A stretch of DNA of 64,000 nt from Scomber scombrus (lineage: Eukaryota > Chordata > Actinopteri > Scombriformes > Scombridae): positions 18,939,935-19,003,934 of the forward strand of contig NC_084985.1 in NCBI RefSeq assembly GCF_963691925.1, read 5' to 3'. Shown piece after piece: positions 38,020 through 48,338 of the stretch. Made by a program: the position numbers and the translations under genes. The notes under the pieces were generated by a model that saw only the letters and a program-made list of their open reading frames with translations, was not told the DNA's origin and did not search any database. Positions within the stretch are counted from its first letter, which is position 1. The number at the start of each line of letters is the position of its first letter.

Positions 38020-38733
38020 CAGTGTTTGGGTCGTTACTCAAAAAATGTAATGTATTACACATTACTCGTTACTTAGTAATGTGTTACGTCACTAAATTAC
38101 TCTCTGTGGAAAGTAATTACACTACATTACTTTTGCGTTACTCCTTAGCAACGCCAGTGATGTCGTGTAAAAATGTCAACAGATAAATACCACCTGATAT
38201 ACCACAGCTCCAGATAGATCACCAAAGTTTTCCTGTCTGATGACGGCAGTCCGTTCACTATTATCGGTACTTTGCTGAGTATGTTTCTGAAAGACGGAGA
38301 TTAACGAACAACGAACAAGTTTTGGTTGCTTGGTTGGGGTCTCCATACACTCCGCTTCAGCGTCAAGATTCAAGATTTAGGATAATATTTTATTGTCATT
38401 CACTATAGCGTCCAAAATGCAAGGAGAACGAAATTACGAGAAAAGCTCTGTCAAAAACACATAGGCCCTAATGTGGGTGCGTAAGACTGATGTGGGTCCG
38501 GAATTAGCTTTTTGTTAGCATGAGAGGTCAGGTAGTTGTGCTGCAAGCGTGCATGAAAAGCACCTTTGATTATTTTTTCATCCGTCCAATCTATACATAA
38601 ATATTTGAAGAACTAATGTAACGCAAGTAATACCATATTTGTTTGTTTAGTAACTGTTAATGTGATTACTGACTAACGTGTTAAATTACTGCATTACAGG
38701 TAAATGTAATGTGATTACAGTAACCCAACACTG
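38020..38733. mobile_element. hAT-like non-autonomous element
   Basis: Left end CAGTGTTTGGGTCGTTACT and, read in reverse, right end CAGTGTTGGGTTACTGTAAT form terminal inverted repeats starting CAGTGTTGGG, a familiar hAT-type fish terminus. Subterminal sequence is rich in GTAAT/ATTAC words (ACATTACTCGTTACTTAGTAATG). No transposase. The flanking 8-mers (TACATGAC, ATGAAGAC) do not match, so no target-site duplication is claimed. A TTTATTGTCATTCAC...GAGAACGAAATTACGAG segment at 38,380-38,440 looks like a second, nested fish repeat. Confidence 0.6.
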
Positions 38734-39820
38734 ATGAAGACCCACTGACCCACCAGGTCAGTGCTTCTATCACTTACAACTGGCTGTTGTTCAGTTCAGG
38801 GAATAACAGATCAGAGGTATAGAAAGACTGGTTTTAACTTTGTCTTGTTGTGATGTATCATCTAAGCTAACATTAGTCACTGAACATAAAACTAAATAGG
38901 CTATCCTAAATGTAAGCTAGTTTGTCACTAGTTGTGTTTTTTCGATTGTCATGGACAAAGAAGAGCATTCATGTTTAAAATATATAACAGTCTGTCTTAT
39001 GCTAATGTGTTGCCTGTCTTATGGCAAAGTTTTAACCAGATTCATTTTTAATAATATACTAATCGTCAGTAAAGCTAATCGCTAATTAGCCACCATGCTA
39101 GGTTATCTCTATGTCCAGAAAGTAAACTCACATGGTTCATGCTGTTTTAAACCAAATGTCTAAGGAATATGTTGTTTAGATTTCATAATTTCACTCCTTA
39201 TTTTAGTGAGTAATGTGTGTTTTGCAATTAACATAAGTTACAGTGAGCTATAGTTTGTATTGTGTATTAAATCTAGAGCACAGTTCTCTTTATTATATAG
39301 CTTAAAAGGGGCTCAGATTGTTGTAACTCGTGGTAGTTAGCCTGTGGGAACTAGTTGCAAAATTTGCACTCACTAGCCTATAATCACCTTTTTATCTGAT
39401 ATTCTCATGTTAGCTTTGAGGAAGACTTCAGATGAAGAGGAACTTCTTATTCTCTGTTGTTACTGGAGAGAAACTGACAGCTGCTGAAACATAACCTCCT
39501 GGACAACTTATGTCATTTCCCAATTAAAGACATATACATATAGTACATATATATATATATATATAGTACTCCTTGGATCCTTACTAAAAGAGAGTGTTTC
39601 AGTTTTACTAGTCCATGGACTCAGTAAGAACTCCTTTGTTTAAGGGCAATATAATACAGGTCCAGCTTGAACTTATAAATTAATGATAAACTTTTTAATC
39701 ATTTGAATTTGAAGATACTGATTTGTTACCAAACCAGGGTTTGGTAAAGGCGAGGAATTGCAGTGCTCATGTCCCATCACTAGAACCCCCACGCTTCTCC
39801 ACCCCTGCTTAATGAGTACA
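38734..39820. other. Intergenic, no gene seen
   Basis: AT-rich sequence with a short (TA)n run near 39,549-39,565. No ORF with family resemblance. Confidence 0.4.
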
Positions 39821-39941
39821 CTTAACCTAAAGTGGCCGTTATTCTTTGCGCATCCGCGAACGCAGACGTGTGCGCTCAGATGCAGGTGCGTCTCGTTCCA
39901 AATATACTTTTCTGCTTAGCGCTCCTGTGCGCGGAAAGAAA

Positions 39942-41212
39942 ATGGCAAAACGCACCGAAGAAGAAGAGCTTCTTTGTTTATTATATTTAGTTCAAAAAAG
40001 AAAAAAACAAAGAAAGAGGAGGAGATGGTGCATGCTTCATGTGCATCGAGTGCGTCAAGGGGAATTTGGCACGCTGGTGCACGAAATGCGCTCAATGGAC
40101 CCCGAGAAGCACCACCAGTATTTTAGGATGTCGGCCCCCAAATTTGACGACCTGGCCAGAAGAATTTCTGTGAAGATCATCCATCAGAGGACACATCAGG
40201 CCCCGATTTCGGTGGAGGAGAGGCTGGCTGTCACTCTCAGATACCTGGCAACTGGGGCTTCCCAGGTCAGTGTGAACACTGACCTGGCAAGCTACAGACT
40301 GGCTGGGTGCACCGTATCAAATATCATCCCTGAAGTTTGCGAGGCCATCTGGGAGGCTCTCCAGCCCGAGTTTGTCCCGTTCCCATCGGCGGCACAGTTG
40401 GGTGTATTTGCAGATGATTTTTGGAGGCTACGGAACTTCCCCGTGTCTTGGGATCAACGGCAAACATATATGTATCTGAGCCCCTGCGAGAGCCGGGAGT
40501 GATTTTTTCAATTATAAAGGTCACCACTCGATTGTGCTAATGGCAGTCTGTGACGCGAGGTACAGGTTCACGATGTTCGATGTGGGAGCCTACGGGCGAG
40601 AAAGCGACGGGGGAGTTTTTAAAGAGAGCCCTTTTGGGGCAAGGCTCCTAGATGGGAGAACTCTGCCAGGCATGGGCATGGTGAATGCATGTTTTTTAAA
40701 CAATATTTGATGAAAATGGCTCTCAGCAAAAAAGGTTCCCGACCCACTCATTATTATTGTGATTATCACACAGGCCAGAACCTCACCATGGAGCAAAGAC
40801 CTATAACTACCACCTCTCCCGCGCCCGCAGGATCATTGAAAACACTTTTGGCATTATGGCTGCAAGATGGAGAATCTTTGGCAGGCCGATTGAGTGTGCA
40901 CCACGTAATGTTGCTGACATCGTGAAGGCCTGTGTTGCCTTGCACAATTATCTGTTTTACACAGATGCAGCCAACACAGGGGAAGTGAGATATATCCCAC
41001 CAGGATATGCTGACAGCACCACGGCAGATGGGGACATCCATCCAGGCGAGTGGAGACGACATGTAGAGGGTGACAGCAACCTTCTGCACACAGGAAGGGC
41101 ATCTAGGGCAGCACTCAACATGAGGCTAAACCTCACAACCTTCTTTCAGACACCAACAGGATGTGTCGAATGGCAAGACAGAGTTGTAAGGAGGGGTCTT
41201 TTGAACAGTTAA
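39942..41212 (+). pseudogene. HARBI1-like transposase, frameshifted
   Basis: The N-terminal part reads open from an ATG at 39942 (EEEELLCLLYLVQKRKKQ..., basic patch, FRMSAPKFDDLARRIS, ISVEERLAVTLRYLATG). The frame shifts near 40,445, where the conserved NFPxCLGxINGKH segment continues in the next frame and soon meets TGA. DDE-domain words follow in broken frames: FFNYKGHHSIVLMAV, YRFTMFDVGAYGRESDGG, ARRIIENTFGIMAARWRIF, VALHNYLF, ending LLNS and TAA. The Asp in FDVGAYG and the Glu in IIENTFG correspond to catalytic DDE positions of the family. A stretch around 40,690-40,800 is also disrupted. It encodes no working transposase as it stands. Confidence 0.85.
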
Positions 41213-41630
41213 AGTGAAGTACAGTGAAGTAACATAAAATAGGATACAGGCTGACATATCTTCAATTAAAAAATATATTTTTTATTCATTTTTGATTTCA
41301 CACAAGGTTTTTTGTGTGATTTATGCTCTTATGTTTTTTTACATAAAACTGTACATGTAAAACTGTTCTCTGAACATGAATTTTACAAATATTCTTAGAT
41401 CCACAATAACATTTACAAACAACAAAAGTATTAATTAAAATGACAATAAATCGATTTCACTAATTATTTACATTATTTCTGTTTCCTGAGAATAACAACA
41501 ACAACTAGATTTAAAAACAAACAAACTGGCAAGATAACATTAAAGTAAACTTGAACATTTTGGAACAATTTAGAACAATTTATATAACTTGACTCCCAAC
41601 TTTATTCTGAACCACTTTGCTCTAATACTT
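41213..41630. other. Space between the convergent Harbinger genes
   Basis: AT-rich, presumably the shared 3' ends of the two element genes. No structure seen. Confidence 0.4.
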
Positions 41631-42918
41631 TCATTTGCTTCTGATGGAGCAACTGATAAATCTCCATCTGCGCCTCCAAGCGTCCTGATTTGGGAGGCTG
41701 GCCAAAATATCAGCAACCATTACTGCAAAGCTATGCCCAGGCTTTTCTCTCTCTCTCCTGCTCTCTCTCTCTCTGTCAATGTTCTCCAATCGCTTCAGGA
41801 TGGCATCCTCTACCCCTGACCCTTGCCACTTCCTCTTTAGGGGTGTGGAGCGAATTGTATTGGAAGCACTTGACTGCACTACTGGCGGCACAGGTGATGT
41901 AACCGCTGCTGATGGGGGTGCAGGTAGTGTTGCTGAATCTTGGAGCAATGGAGGTTGAAGTGACGGTGACGATGAACTGCTGGGGTCCACTCCTGAAGCA
42001 ATCATTTCCAACAGTTGCATCGCACTGATTTCTCCGTCTCCTTCATCTTATTCTGCCTGCAATACAAACATGAAATTGAACAGCACTTATTTATTTAGGT
42101 CATGTATTATCCTGTATTTAACTAGGTTATTTATTTATTTAGGCTACTATCCTATCATTCATGCTCGCAGCCGCCCCAGCACAGCAGCTGTAGAATAAAC
42201 TTAGTTTAACTGAATGTTTTAGAAATCATCAAATGACTTACTATAACGAATTCCGTTAGTTTATATAATTAAGATTTGTAAGACAAGACTTTTATGAGGA
42301 TCACAGACAACAAACTTGGCATTTTATAATTGTGATAGCAGCGGTGCAGCAGATGTAACGAAGTCAATGCAGCACCGGATTAACATTAAAATTGATAGTT
42401 TTTCTTCTGCTACTTATTATTATTTTATCTATTTATTTTTTCATTGAAAGAAGTGGGTGGACCCGTTCCCCCGCGTCCCCTCTCCACTACACCCTTGGTC
42501 ACAACAATAGGCTATATACAACACTAGCAAATCATGGTTTATGATCATCATTACAAAGTTTCAATAAATCAAGTTTGAATGTTTTGAAGACATACATTAC
42601 CTTGAGGGGAAAGTTTGACTCTGTTTTGCAATGCTTAACAAAGTGTGTTAACCAACTTAGCTGGTGATAGATGGTGGGGAGCACCTTCCCACCTAATACC
42701 CCGCTGCGTCCCTTCGCCTTTTTCTTAATTTTTACAAAGCGATCTCTTAAGTTCTTCCACTTTGCCCGGCAAACTTTTTCCTCTTTGCCGAGGGTGCGGG
42801 CTATTTCTCCCTATGAATTGTTCGTCATCTGCGCATCTTTATAAGATGAGAGGGAGGGGTTATATAGGTGGGGATACCGGCGTACTTCGTCACAGAGGAT
42901 TTCTTCGAAGGCGTCCAT
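41631..42918 (-). pseudogene. MADF/Myb-like accessory protein of Harbinger element, with nonsense codon
   Basis: Minus-strand start at 42918 (MDAFEEILCDEVRRYPHLY), a MADF domain opening. The conserved Trp that should follow NNS is a TAG stop. Downstream in the same frame the domain continues (GEIARTLGKEEKVCRAKWK, NLRDRFVK) to a donor at about 42,601. A second exon starting near 42,056 opens with an in-frame TAA, then runs from M at 42020 through a Ser/Pro-rich linker to a short charged C-terminal part (LKRLENIDRERESRRERE) ending at 41,631. In Harbinger elements this protein binds DNA and helps the transposase into the nucleus. Both stops argue for a dead copy. Confidence 0.75.
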
Positions 42919-43102
42919 GTTTGTTTGCTCACGCATGTGACGGTTTTTTAATCGAGCGCTACTCTGCACTCCTGGGCGTGCGGTCAGAAAAGTTTGGAGG
43001 GTACGTGGTTGACCACGGAGAGCCATGCGCTCACTGTTTGATGACGAAAATCACGTCAACGTGTACAAGTGCGCTCACGCAGAAAGTATAATTTCGGCTT
43101 AA

Positions 43103-43470
43103 CACCGCATCCTGACATACAGCGACGCGAGCGAGAAATTTAATTAAAATGCATGAGTTTTCAATCAGCCTTTCCTGACATGCCGCGAGCGACATCGCCC
43201 TATCCAGCGATGACGCCCACCCCTAAAAAAATTGCTTGCTCCGTCTCTATCTGGACGAAATTTTGCAGCCGTGTCCCGCCCCTAAACACTTCTTATTGGT
43301 TGAAATGTACACACTGCTTCCCGTTGACAAGCTAGCTAGCGGAGAGAGAACCGAGAGAACAGCAAGCACGAACGAGGAAAAATGTATTTATCGTCACGCT
43401 GCCTATCAGGACAGTTTCACGCGAGATTTCATCGCCGGTTCGCTCGCTCGCTGTATGTCAGGATGCGGTG
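43103..43470. mobile_element. MITE with perfect 22-bp inverted ends and TAA target duplication
   Basis: The left end begins CACCGCATCCTGACATACAG and is matched exactly in reverse at the right end for 22 bases (43103-43124 and 43449-43470), with further GCGAGCGAG similarity inward. TAA flanks both sides (43100-43102, 43471-43473), the 3-bp TWA duplication of PIF/Harbinger elements. 368 bp, no transposase, GC-rich interior with an inverted CCAAT word (TATTGG, near 43,293). It abuts the right edge of the autonomous-type Harbinger copy. Confidence 0.88.
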
Positions 43471-43473
43471 TAA

Positions 43474-44424
43474 CAGTTGAAAACATTAATTAGACAAGAC
43501 AAGACCAACATTAGAAAAGTAATCAAAAAGTAATCAAATGTATTAAGTTACATTACTTTGATTAAGTATTTGAAATATCATAAAAACTAGTGTATAAGTC
43601 ACACTAGTGTATGATACACAGTCTATTCTGGGGGGCGTTATGCTGGGAAAAAATGCTTTTCTATTAAAGATGGGTTTATTTGAATGCACCGGTAGCTATT
43701 CATTTATAAACACATACTTTACTATTTATACTCCAAAACTTTTTCAATTTACTTTTATTTGAAACACAATCAAAACACACATATTACACCTGAAACAGGG
43801 TGATGGGTTAATGGTTCCAGTATTGATTTGCTTAACCCAACTGGACCAGTATATTAACTGGATTCGTGTTAGGCTACGAGTTTCAATTAAACCTTTTAAA
43901 AGAACACAGTAAACTGTATGCTTACTGACTATGCTGCTGACCCTAACCCTAACCCAACAAAAATTTGTTGAAGCCAAAAATGTTCCCCACACTCGTCCGA
44001 ATCTACGGCACCCAGTGTCACACGTGAATCTTTTCGGCCCAAGTGGGAAACAAACCCCAGTTTGCAGCATGATAGTCAGGCATCAGCAGATTGGATAGAA
44101 CTTCAACATTTAAATGTTTTAAATTTGTGAAATTTGAAAATTCAGCTCCATTAGTCGTGCCGTGCCGTATCAGATGTATTGGTCAACCCAATGAGGAGAA
44201 AAGCCTGGTCTACCTGAGCGCAAAAAGACGGCCCAATCAGGACGGCGTTGTGCCTGCCCCAGTGCTTAATAAACAACGCTGTAGCTACGCCGTCGTTCCG
44301 ACGCAGAAGCCTAAATCCACCTTAAGAAAGCCGGTGAATGAGGTCACTAAAACTTTATTTTCTGGTTGTTCGACAGCACAAAAACTTCCCTACACACCTC
44401 CATCCAACCCTGCAGCTCTGCCTC
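43474..44424. other. Intergenic, no gene seen
   Basis: Contains AGTAATC/ATTAC-rich DNA near 43,510-43,570 resembling the interior of the hAT-like element, and a two-and-a-half-unit CCCTAA run near 43,936. A 116-codon ORF at 44,091-44,441 has no recognisable family and is treated as chance. Confidence 0.4.
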
Positions 44425-45088
44425 AAACTTCTGAATCTTAAACGCTAGTGTGCTATTTAAAAGTACATAGCAGTTGGCGCGCAGGTGGTCGAGTGGTTTA
44501 GAGCGCATGCCATGTACGCAGCGGACCCCGGCTCGATTCCCGGCCGGCGGACCTTTCTGCATGTCACACCCCCCTCTCTCTCCCGTAATTTCCTGTCTCT
44601 CTACTTTCAAATAAAGGCGTCTATGCCAGAGAAAATCTTTAAAAAAAAAAAAAAAAAAAAAGTACATAGCAGCAGTATTATGCTGGATTTGGTTGGTTCA
44701 GTGTAAAAAAGCAAATTGTACTAATTAATTTGAAAGCATTTTAAAGCCTGTATGGTAATAAGAAACTGAGGGGAGGTGGAGTGCTCTGCTTTTATTTACA
44801 TTAACGTTATACATCCAGCAGCGGAGAGCAGCCTCTCTGCTGCACTGTTACCTCCCCAAACTTCTGAATCTTAAATGCTGGCGTGCTATTTAAAAGTACA
44901 CGGCAGCAGTATTATGCTGGATTTGGTTGGTTCAGTGTAAAAAGCTAATTGTACTAATTAATTTGAAAGCATTTTAAAGCCTGTATAAGAATAACGAACT
45001 GAGGGGAGGTGGAGTGCTCCGCTTTTATTTACATTAACGTTATACATCCAGCAGCGGAGAGCAGCCTCTCTGCTGCACTGTTACCTCC
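44425..45088. repeat. Imperfect tandem duplication, two ~231-bp units, one split by a SINE
   Basis: Unit 1 (44425-44855) and unit 2 (44858-45088) both start AAACTTCTGAATCTTAAA and end CTGCTGCACTGTTACCTCC. They agree closely throughout, except that unit 1 carries about 200 extra bases, the SINE plus its target duplication. Confidence 0.93.
44474..44657 (+). mobile_element. tRNA-derived SINE with poly(A) tail
   Basis: The head has pol III boxes: A box TGGTCGAGTGG and B box GGCTCGATTCC, about 30 bases apart, as in a tRNA. The body TTTCTGCATGTCACACCCCCCTCTCTCTCCC and AATAAAGGCGTCTATGCC are typical of percomorph fish SINEs. A long A-tail follows. A 15-bp target-site duplication AAAAGTACATAGCAG flanks it (44459-44473 and 44658-44672). 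The neighbouring tandem unit shows the empty site. Confidence 0.92.
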
Positions 45089-45389
45089 AAGAAAGTAATC
45101 ACTGTCCAACATGCTGGGTGGCTGCAGGGTTGTTGAGGTGAGACAGTGAAATGACCTGGCATCACAACAGACCAAGTTATTGTCTTCACCTCAGAGTTGT
45201 GCAACTGCTGCCATTTGAAAAGATAAACTACAAGATAGCTGAGTGGAACTGATAAGCTTGGAGTAATACGATTCCAATGGATCAGACAATTTGGAAATGG
45301 TTCTAAACTGGAACTCAATTCTCCTTTCCCACCCCATTTTAACAATTTATTGATATTTGGAAATTTCACATTTTGGCAATGCCTTTAGG
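45089..45389. other. Intergenic, nothing recognised
   Basis: About 300 bases without ORF, repeat or structural signal visible to me. Confidence 0.35.
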
Positions 45390-46140
45390 TTTAATGTAAC
45401 AGCAGACCTGCCAACCTGTACGCATTTTGCATACCATTTTGACATCAAAGTATGCTGTTACAATTTGTTACTTTAAATGTACGCAAAAGCTTGACAATGC
45501 CCTGTGAGTTTCGCGGGTTGTGCTGACCTGATCTCACAGAAATACGTGACGGGTACGAACTGTTAACATGAAACTCGGTCGTGGAGACACGTAATGTGTC
45601 AAATTTACGTGTCCCCACCAGGCGGGGAGTTCCGGTCCTCTGAAATGAGGCCAACGCGGAAGTAACTTAAACTGCATTCTATCAAAAGGCCACCAGGGGG
45701 CGACCGTTTTGGTGTCAAAAGGACTTCCTTCTCTATACAAGTCAATGGAGAATTCACCAACTTTTCACTTGATTTCTAACCTCAGTAAACGTTTTCAAAA
45801 TGTGTTTATTGCCTCAATCGCTAGTTTAAAGCCTTCTTCAATGCCGAAGAATGCTGAAAGTATGATGTTCATTTGTGAAATGTTGGCCTCCCTGATTTTA
45901 TATTTGACGATAAAGCAGGGTATGCATTAGGGCGTGGCTACGTCGTGATTGACAGGTTGATTGATTCACAGGTTCAGGAGCGCGGACAGATAGACTGCAG
46001 GAAATAGCCGTGAACTTGTTTCACACCAACAGTTTTCTCCGGAGTTTGTAGTTATAGTTAGTCGTAACAGCTAACTTGGTTAGCATCACCAGGTTGCCGG
46101 TGTAGACTGTGGTAAATCCAGCCCTCGCAACCTCCCCCGC
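45390..46140. repeat. Dispersed fish repeat cluster
   Basis: CAGACCTGCCAACCTGTACG near 45,408; CTCACAGAAATACGTGACGGG near 45,535; and GCATTCTATCAAAAGGCCACCAGGGGGCGACC ... TCTATACAAGTCAATGG ... CAATCGCTAGTTTAAAGCCTTCTTCAAT ... GATTGACAGG (45,674-45,960) are phrases I recognise from high-copy teleost repeats. No coding capacity. Family and limits are not determined. Confidence 0.45.
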
Positions 46141-47633
46141 TCCGTCCTCTTGCTCCTCCTCATCCCCATATAAGTAGAATCCGTGTTTTTATTTTTTCCG
46201 GTATGCACCTGAAATATGTTTACCTACTGGTGTGACAACTGAACTTTAACTTTGACAGGATATTTTGTAAATGTTGTATAGTTTTCTTTAACAATGATTT
46301 TGCTAACTTTATGTATTCAGTTTGTGAGTAAACAAAATGACCAATCAATTTAAACAAATCAAACACAGCACTTGGGGTCAAAATATACTAAATTCATATG
46401 AAGTATATTGGACTTTCAACCATTTTGGTTTTATAATTTGAATCTAATACCAGAATCCATAGACAAGAGAAACATTAACTTCTTATAAATATTACTAACT
46501 ACTTGTATTGGCAAATGTATGCAGGTAAGATTATAAACCTAAAGTTGCAGATTGTACAGGAACAATGTTCACAAGCTTCCTTTAACTATTTACATTAGGC
46601 CTGCACAATAAATAGCTGACTGAGCACACGCTGATGAACAAAAGTTCTGAACAACTTTTTCATTACTCGTCCAGTTTGGATTTTAGAAGCCCTCAAAGGT
46701 CAAGTGCCCAAAAACCCTCGCCAAAACGCTCCCATAGACAATGAATGGGAGGAGAGTCTAAAGCCACTTTGACCCTAAATTTGACCACCTAAACATGCTC
46801 CAGAACAGACCAAATTCACCACGCACATCAGGTCTGGCCAGAAATTTGATAACATTGAAAAATTAACCCCAAAATGTGCTCTCTAGCATCACCTTGAAAC
46901 GCTTAGACGTCCACTACGCCTGATAGGAATTTCGTAGAAAGATCAAACCAAAACTCAATTGTTTATCGTATCAAGACCTACAAATCACGCGCTGACACCA
47001 CTGATTTTTCAGGCTTTTCAAAATACATTATTCCTCCATACTTTCAGCTACAGACTCCATTAAAACGTCAAAATGTAGCCACATCTATATAGTTTTGTAA
47101 TTTGGTTGTTTTATACTTTTTGATATTCCTCTCCCATTCAAGCCACTCAAGCCACATGCAGCTCTTCGGCCCCTCTGCAGTTTAGTTTTTTTTCTCTCTC
47201 TACCTTTGTCTGCTGCACACGGAAGGCTCAGCCCCGCCCTCGCTGAGAAAAACGAGTGGGGATTAAAGGGGCAGCGAGCCTGTTGTTTCATGTGTACATT
47301 ACTGTCAGTTATTACATTTGCTTAAAAGTGTCACGCTGATGAGAAATAACAGAGTGATTTCCATGCAGTCAGTGGTGAACTGGGACATCAAATCAGGCCC
47401 GGAATCAGCTTGACACTTCTGTGTGCAGCAGACAAAGGTAGCAGTGTAGAGTTAGGGACCGAGCCGAAAGGCCTGAGGGCGAGGACTCCAGAGGAGTTTG
47501 GCAGGCACATCAGGTCTGGCGAAAATTTTGATAAAATTGAAAAACAAACAAAATCAAATTCTCTAGCACCATCTAAATGACCTAACAGAAACCTTTCCGC
47601 TTCGCCACGGCCCGACGTGCGCATGGGTGTGAG
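46141..47633. repeat. Repeat-derived sequence with two copies of a CACATCAGGTCTGGC word block
   Basis: CACATCAGGTCTGGCCAGAAATTTGATAACATTGAAAAA (from about 46,822) recurs as CACATCAGGTCTGGCGAAAATTTTGATAAAATTGAAAAA (from about 47,507), each followed by CTCTAGCA(T/C)CA. This indicates two fragments of one dispersed family. The rest shows no gene. Confidence 0.5.
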
Positions 47634-48338
47634 GCTGCTTGCAGCTTTCTTTTTTTTTTGAAAATTATATTTTTTGGATTTTCCCAATTAACTTGAGACA
47701 TACATTAATGAGTCATTACATGCCCACGTTCGTAGAGAAAAAGACAAAACCACTAGGAACAAACACTGAAAAGAGAAAAAAAAAACAGACTAAGAGAAAA
47801 TTATAATAAAAATAAAATTATTACCCTACATTTCCTATGTAGCTGTTGTTTTGAATATCACATTTTCTTATATACTTCATTGTCCTTTACAAGTATTTAA
47901 CGTCTTGATTGGTGACTTTCAAGAAATTCAATGAATTGTCCACATAGTTTAAAAAAGCTCTGTATTTTTCCCCTTGGTGGCATAAGTCAGTTTCTCCATG
48001 GCCAGAACGTTGGAAAGGCTTCTAAACCAGTGTTCAACTGAGGGAGGCTCAGTGCTCTTCCAGGGAGTTCCTATACAGTGTTTAGCCTGAAAATGCAGCA
48101 CAAAATGACAATCTTTTTATTCGCTAACTCAGTTTGAAATAGTCCTAGGATAAATACCCGAGGGCAAATAGGATGACTTTTTCCCAGAATGTTTTAATAT
48201 TGGGACAACTCCTCAGGCAGTGTAATGTGCCTTCTTCTTCGCTGCATTTAATACAGAAATCAGAATTATTGTCATCAAAGCGATGTAACAGGGCAGGTGT
48301 TATGTATGTACGCATAATTCATTTAAATTGTAACAATT

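Larger units (their letters stand above)
39825..43100. mobile_element. PIF/Harbinger DNA transposon, two-gene, degenerate
   Basis: A DDE transposase (HARBI1-like, +) and a MADF/Myb-like protein (-) converge, the standard two-gene layout of animal Harbinger elements. A TTAA word occurs near both outer edges (39,821-39,824 and 43,099-43,102). The inward flanks show weak inverted similarity (TTCTTTGCG / CTTTCTGCG). Clean terminal repeats and the 3-bp target duplication could not be fixed, so the ends are approximate. Confidence 0.7.

Noticed and set aside
43930..43960. Telomere-like CCCTAA units
   Set aside because: Only about two and a half units; too short to be an interstitial telomere.
44091..44441. 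116-codon ORF
   Set aside because: No recognisable domain, no splice context, and it runs into the tandem repeat; likely chance.
44485..44560. tRNA gene
   Set aside because: A and B boxes are present but the sequence continues into a SINE body and A-tail with a target duplication, so it is the SINE head, not a tRNA gene.
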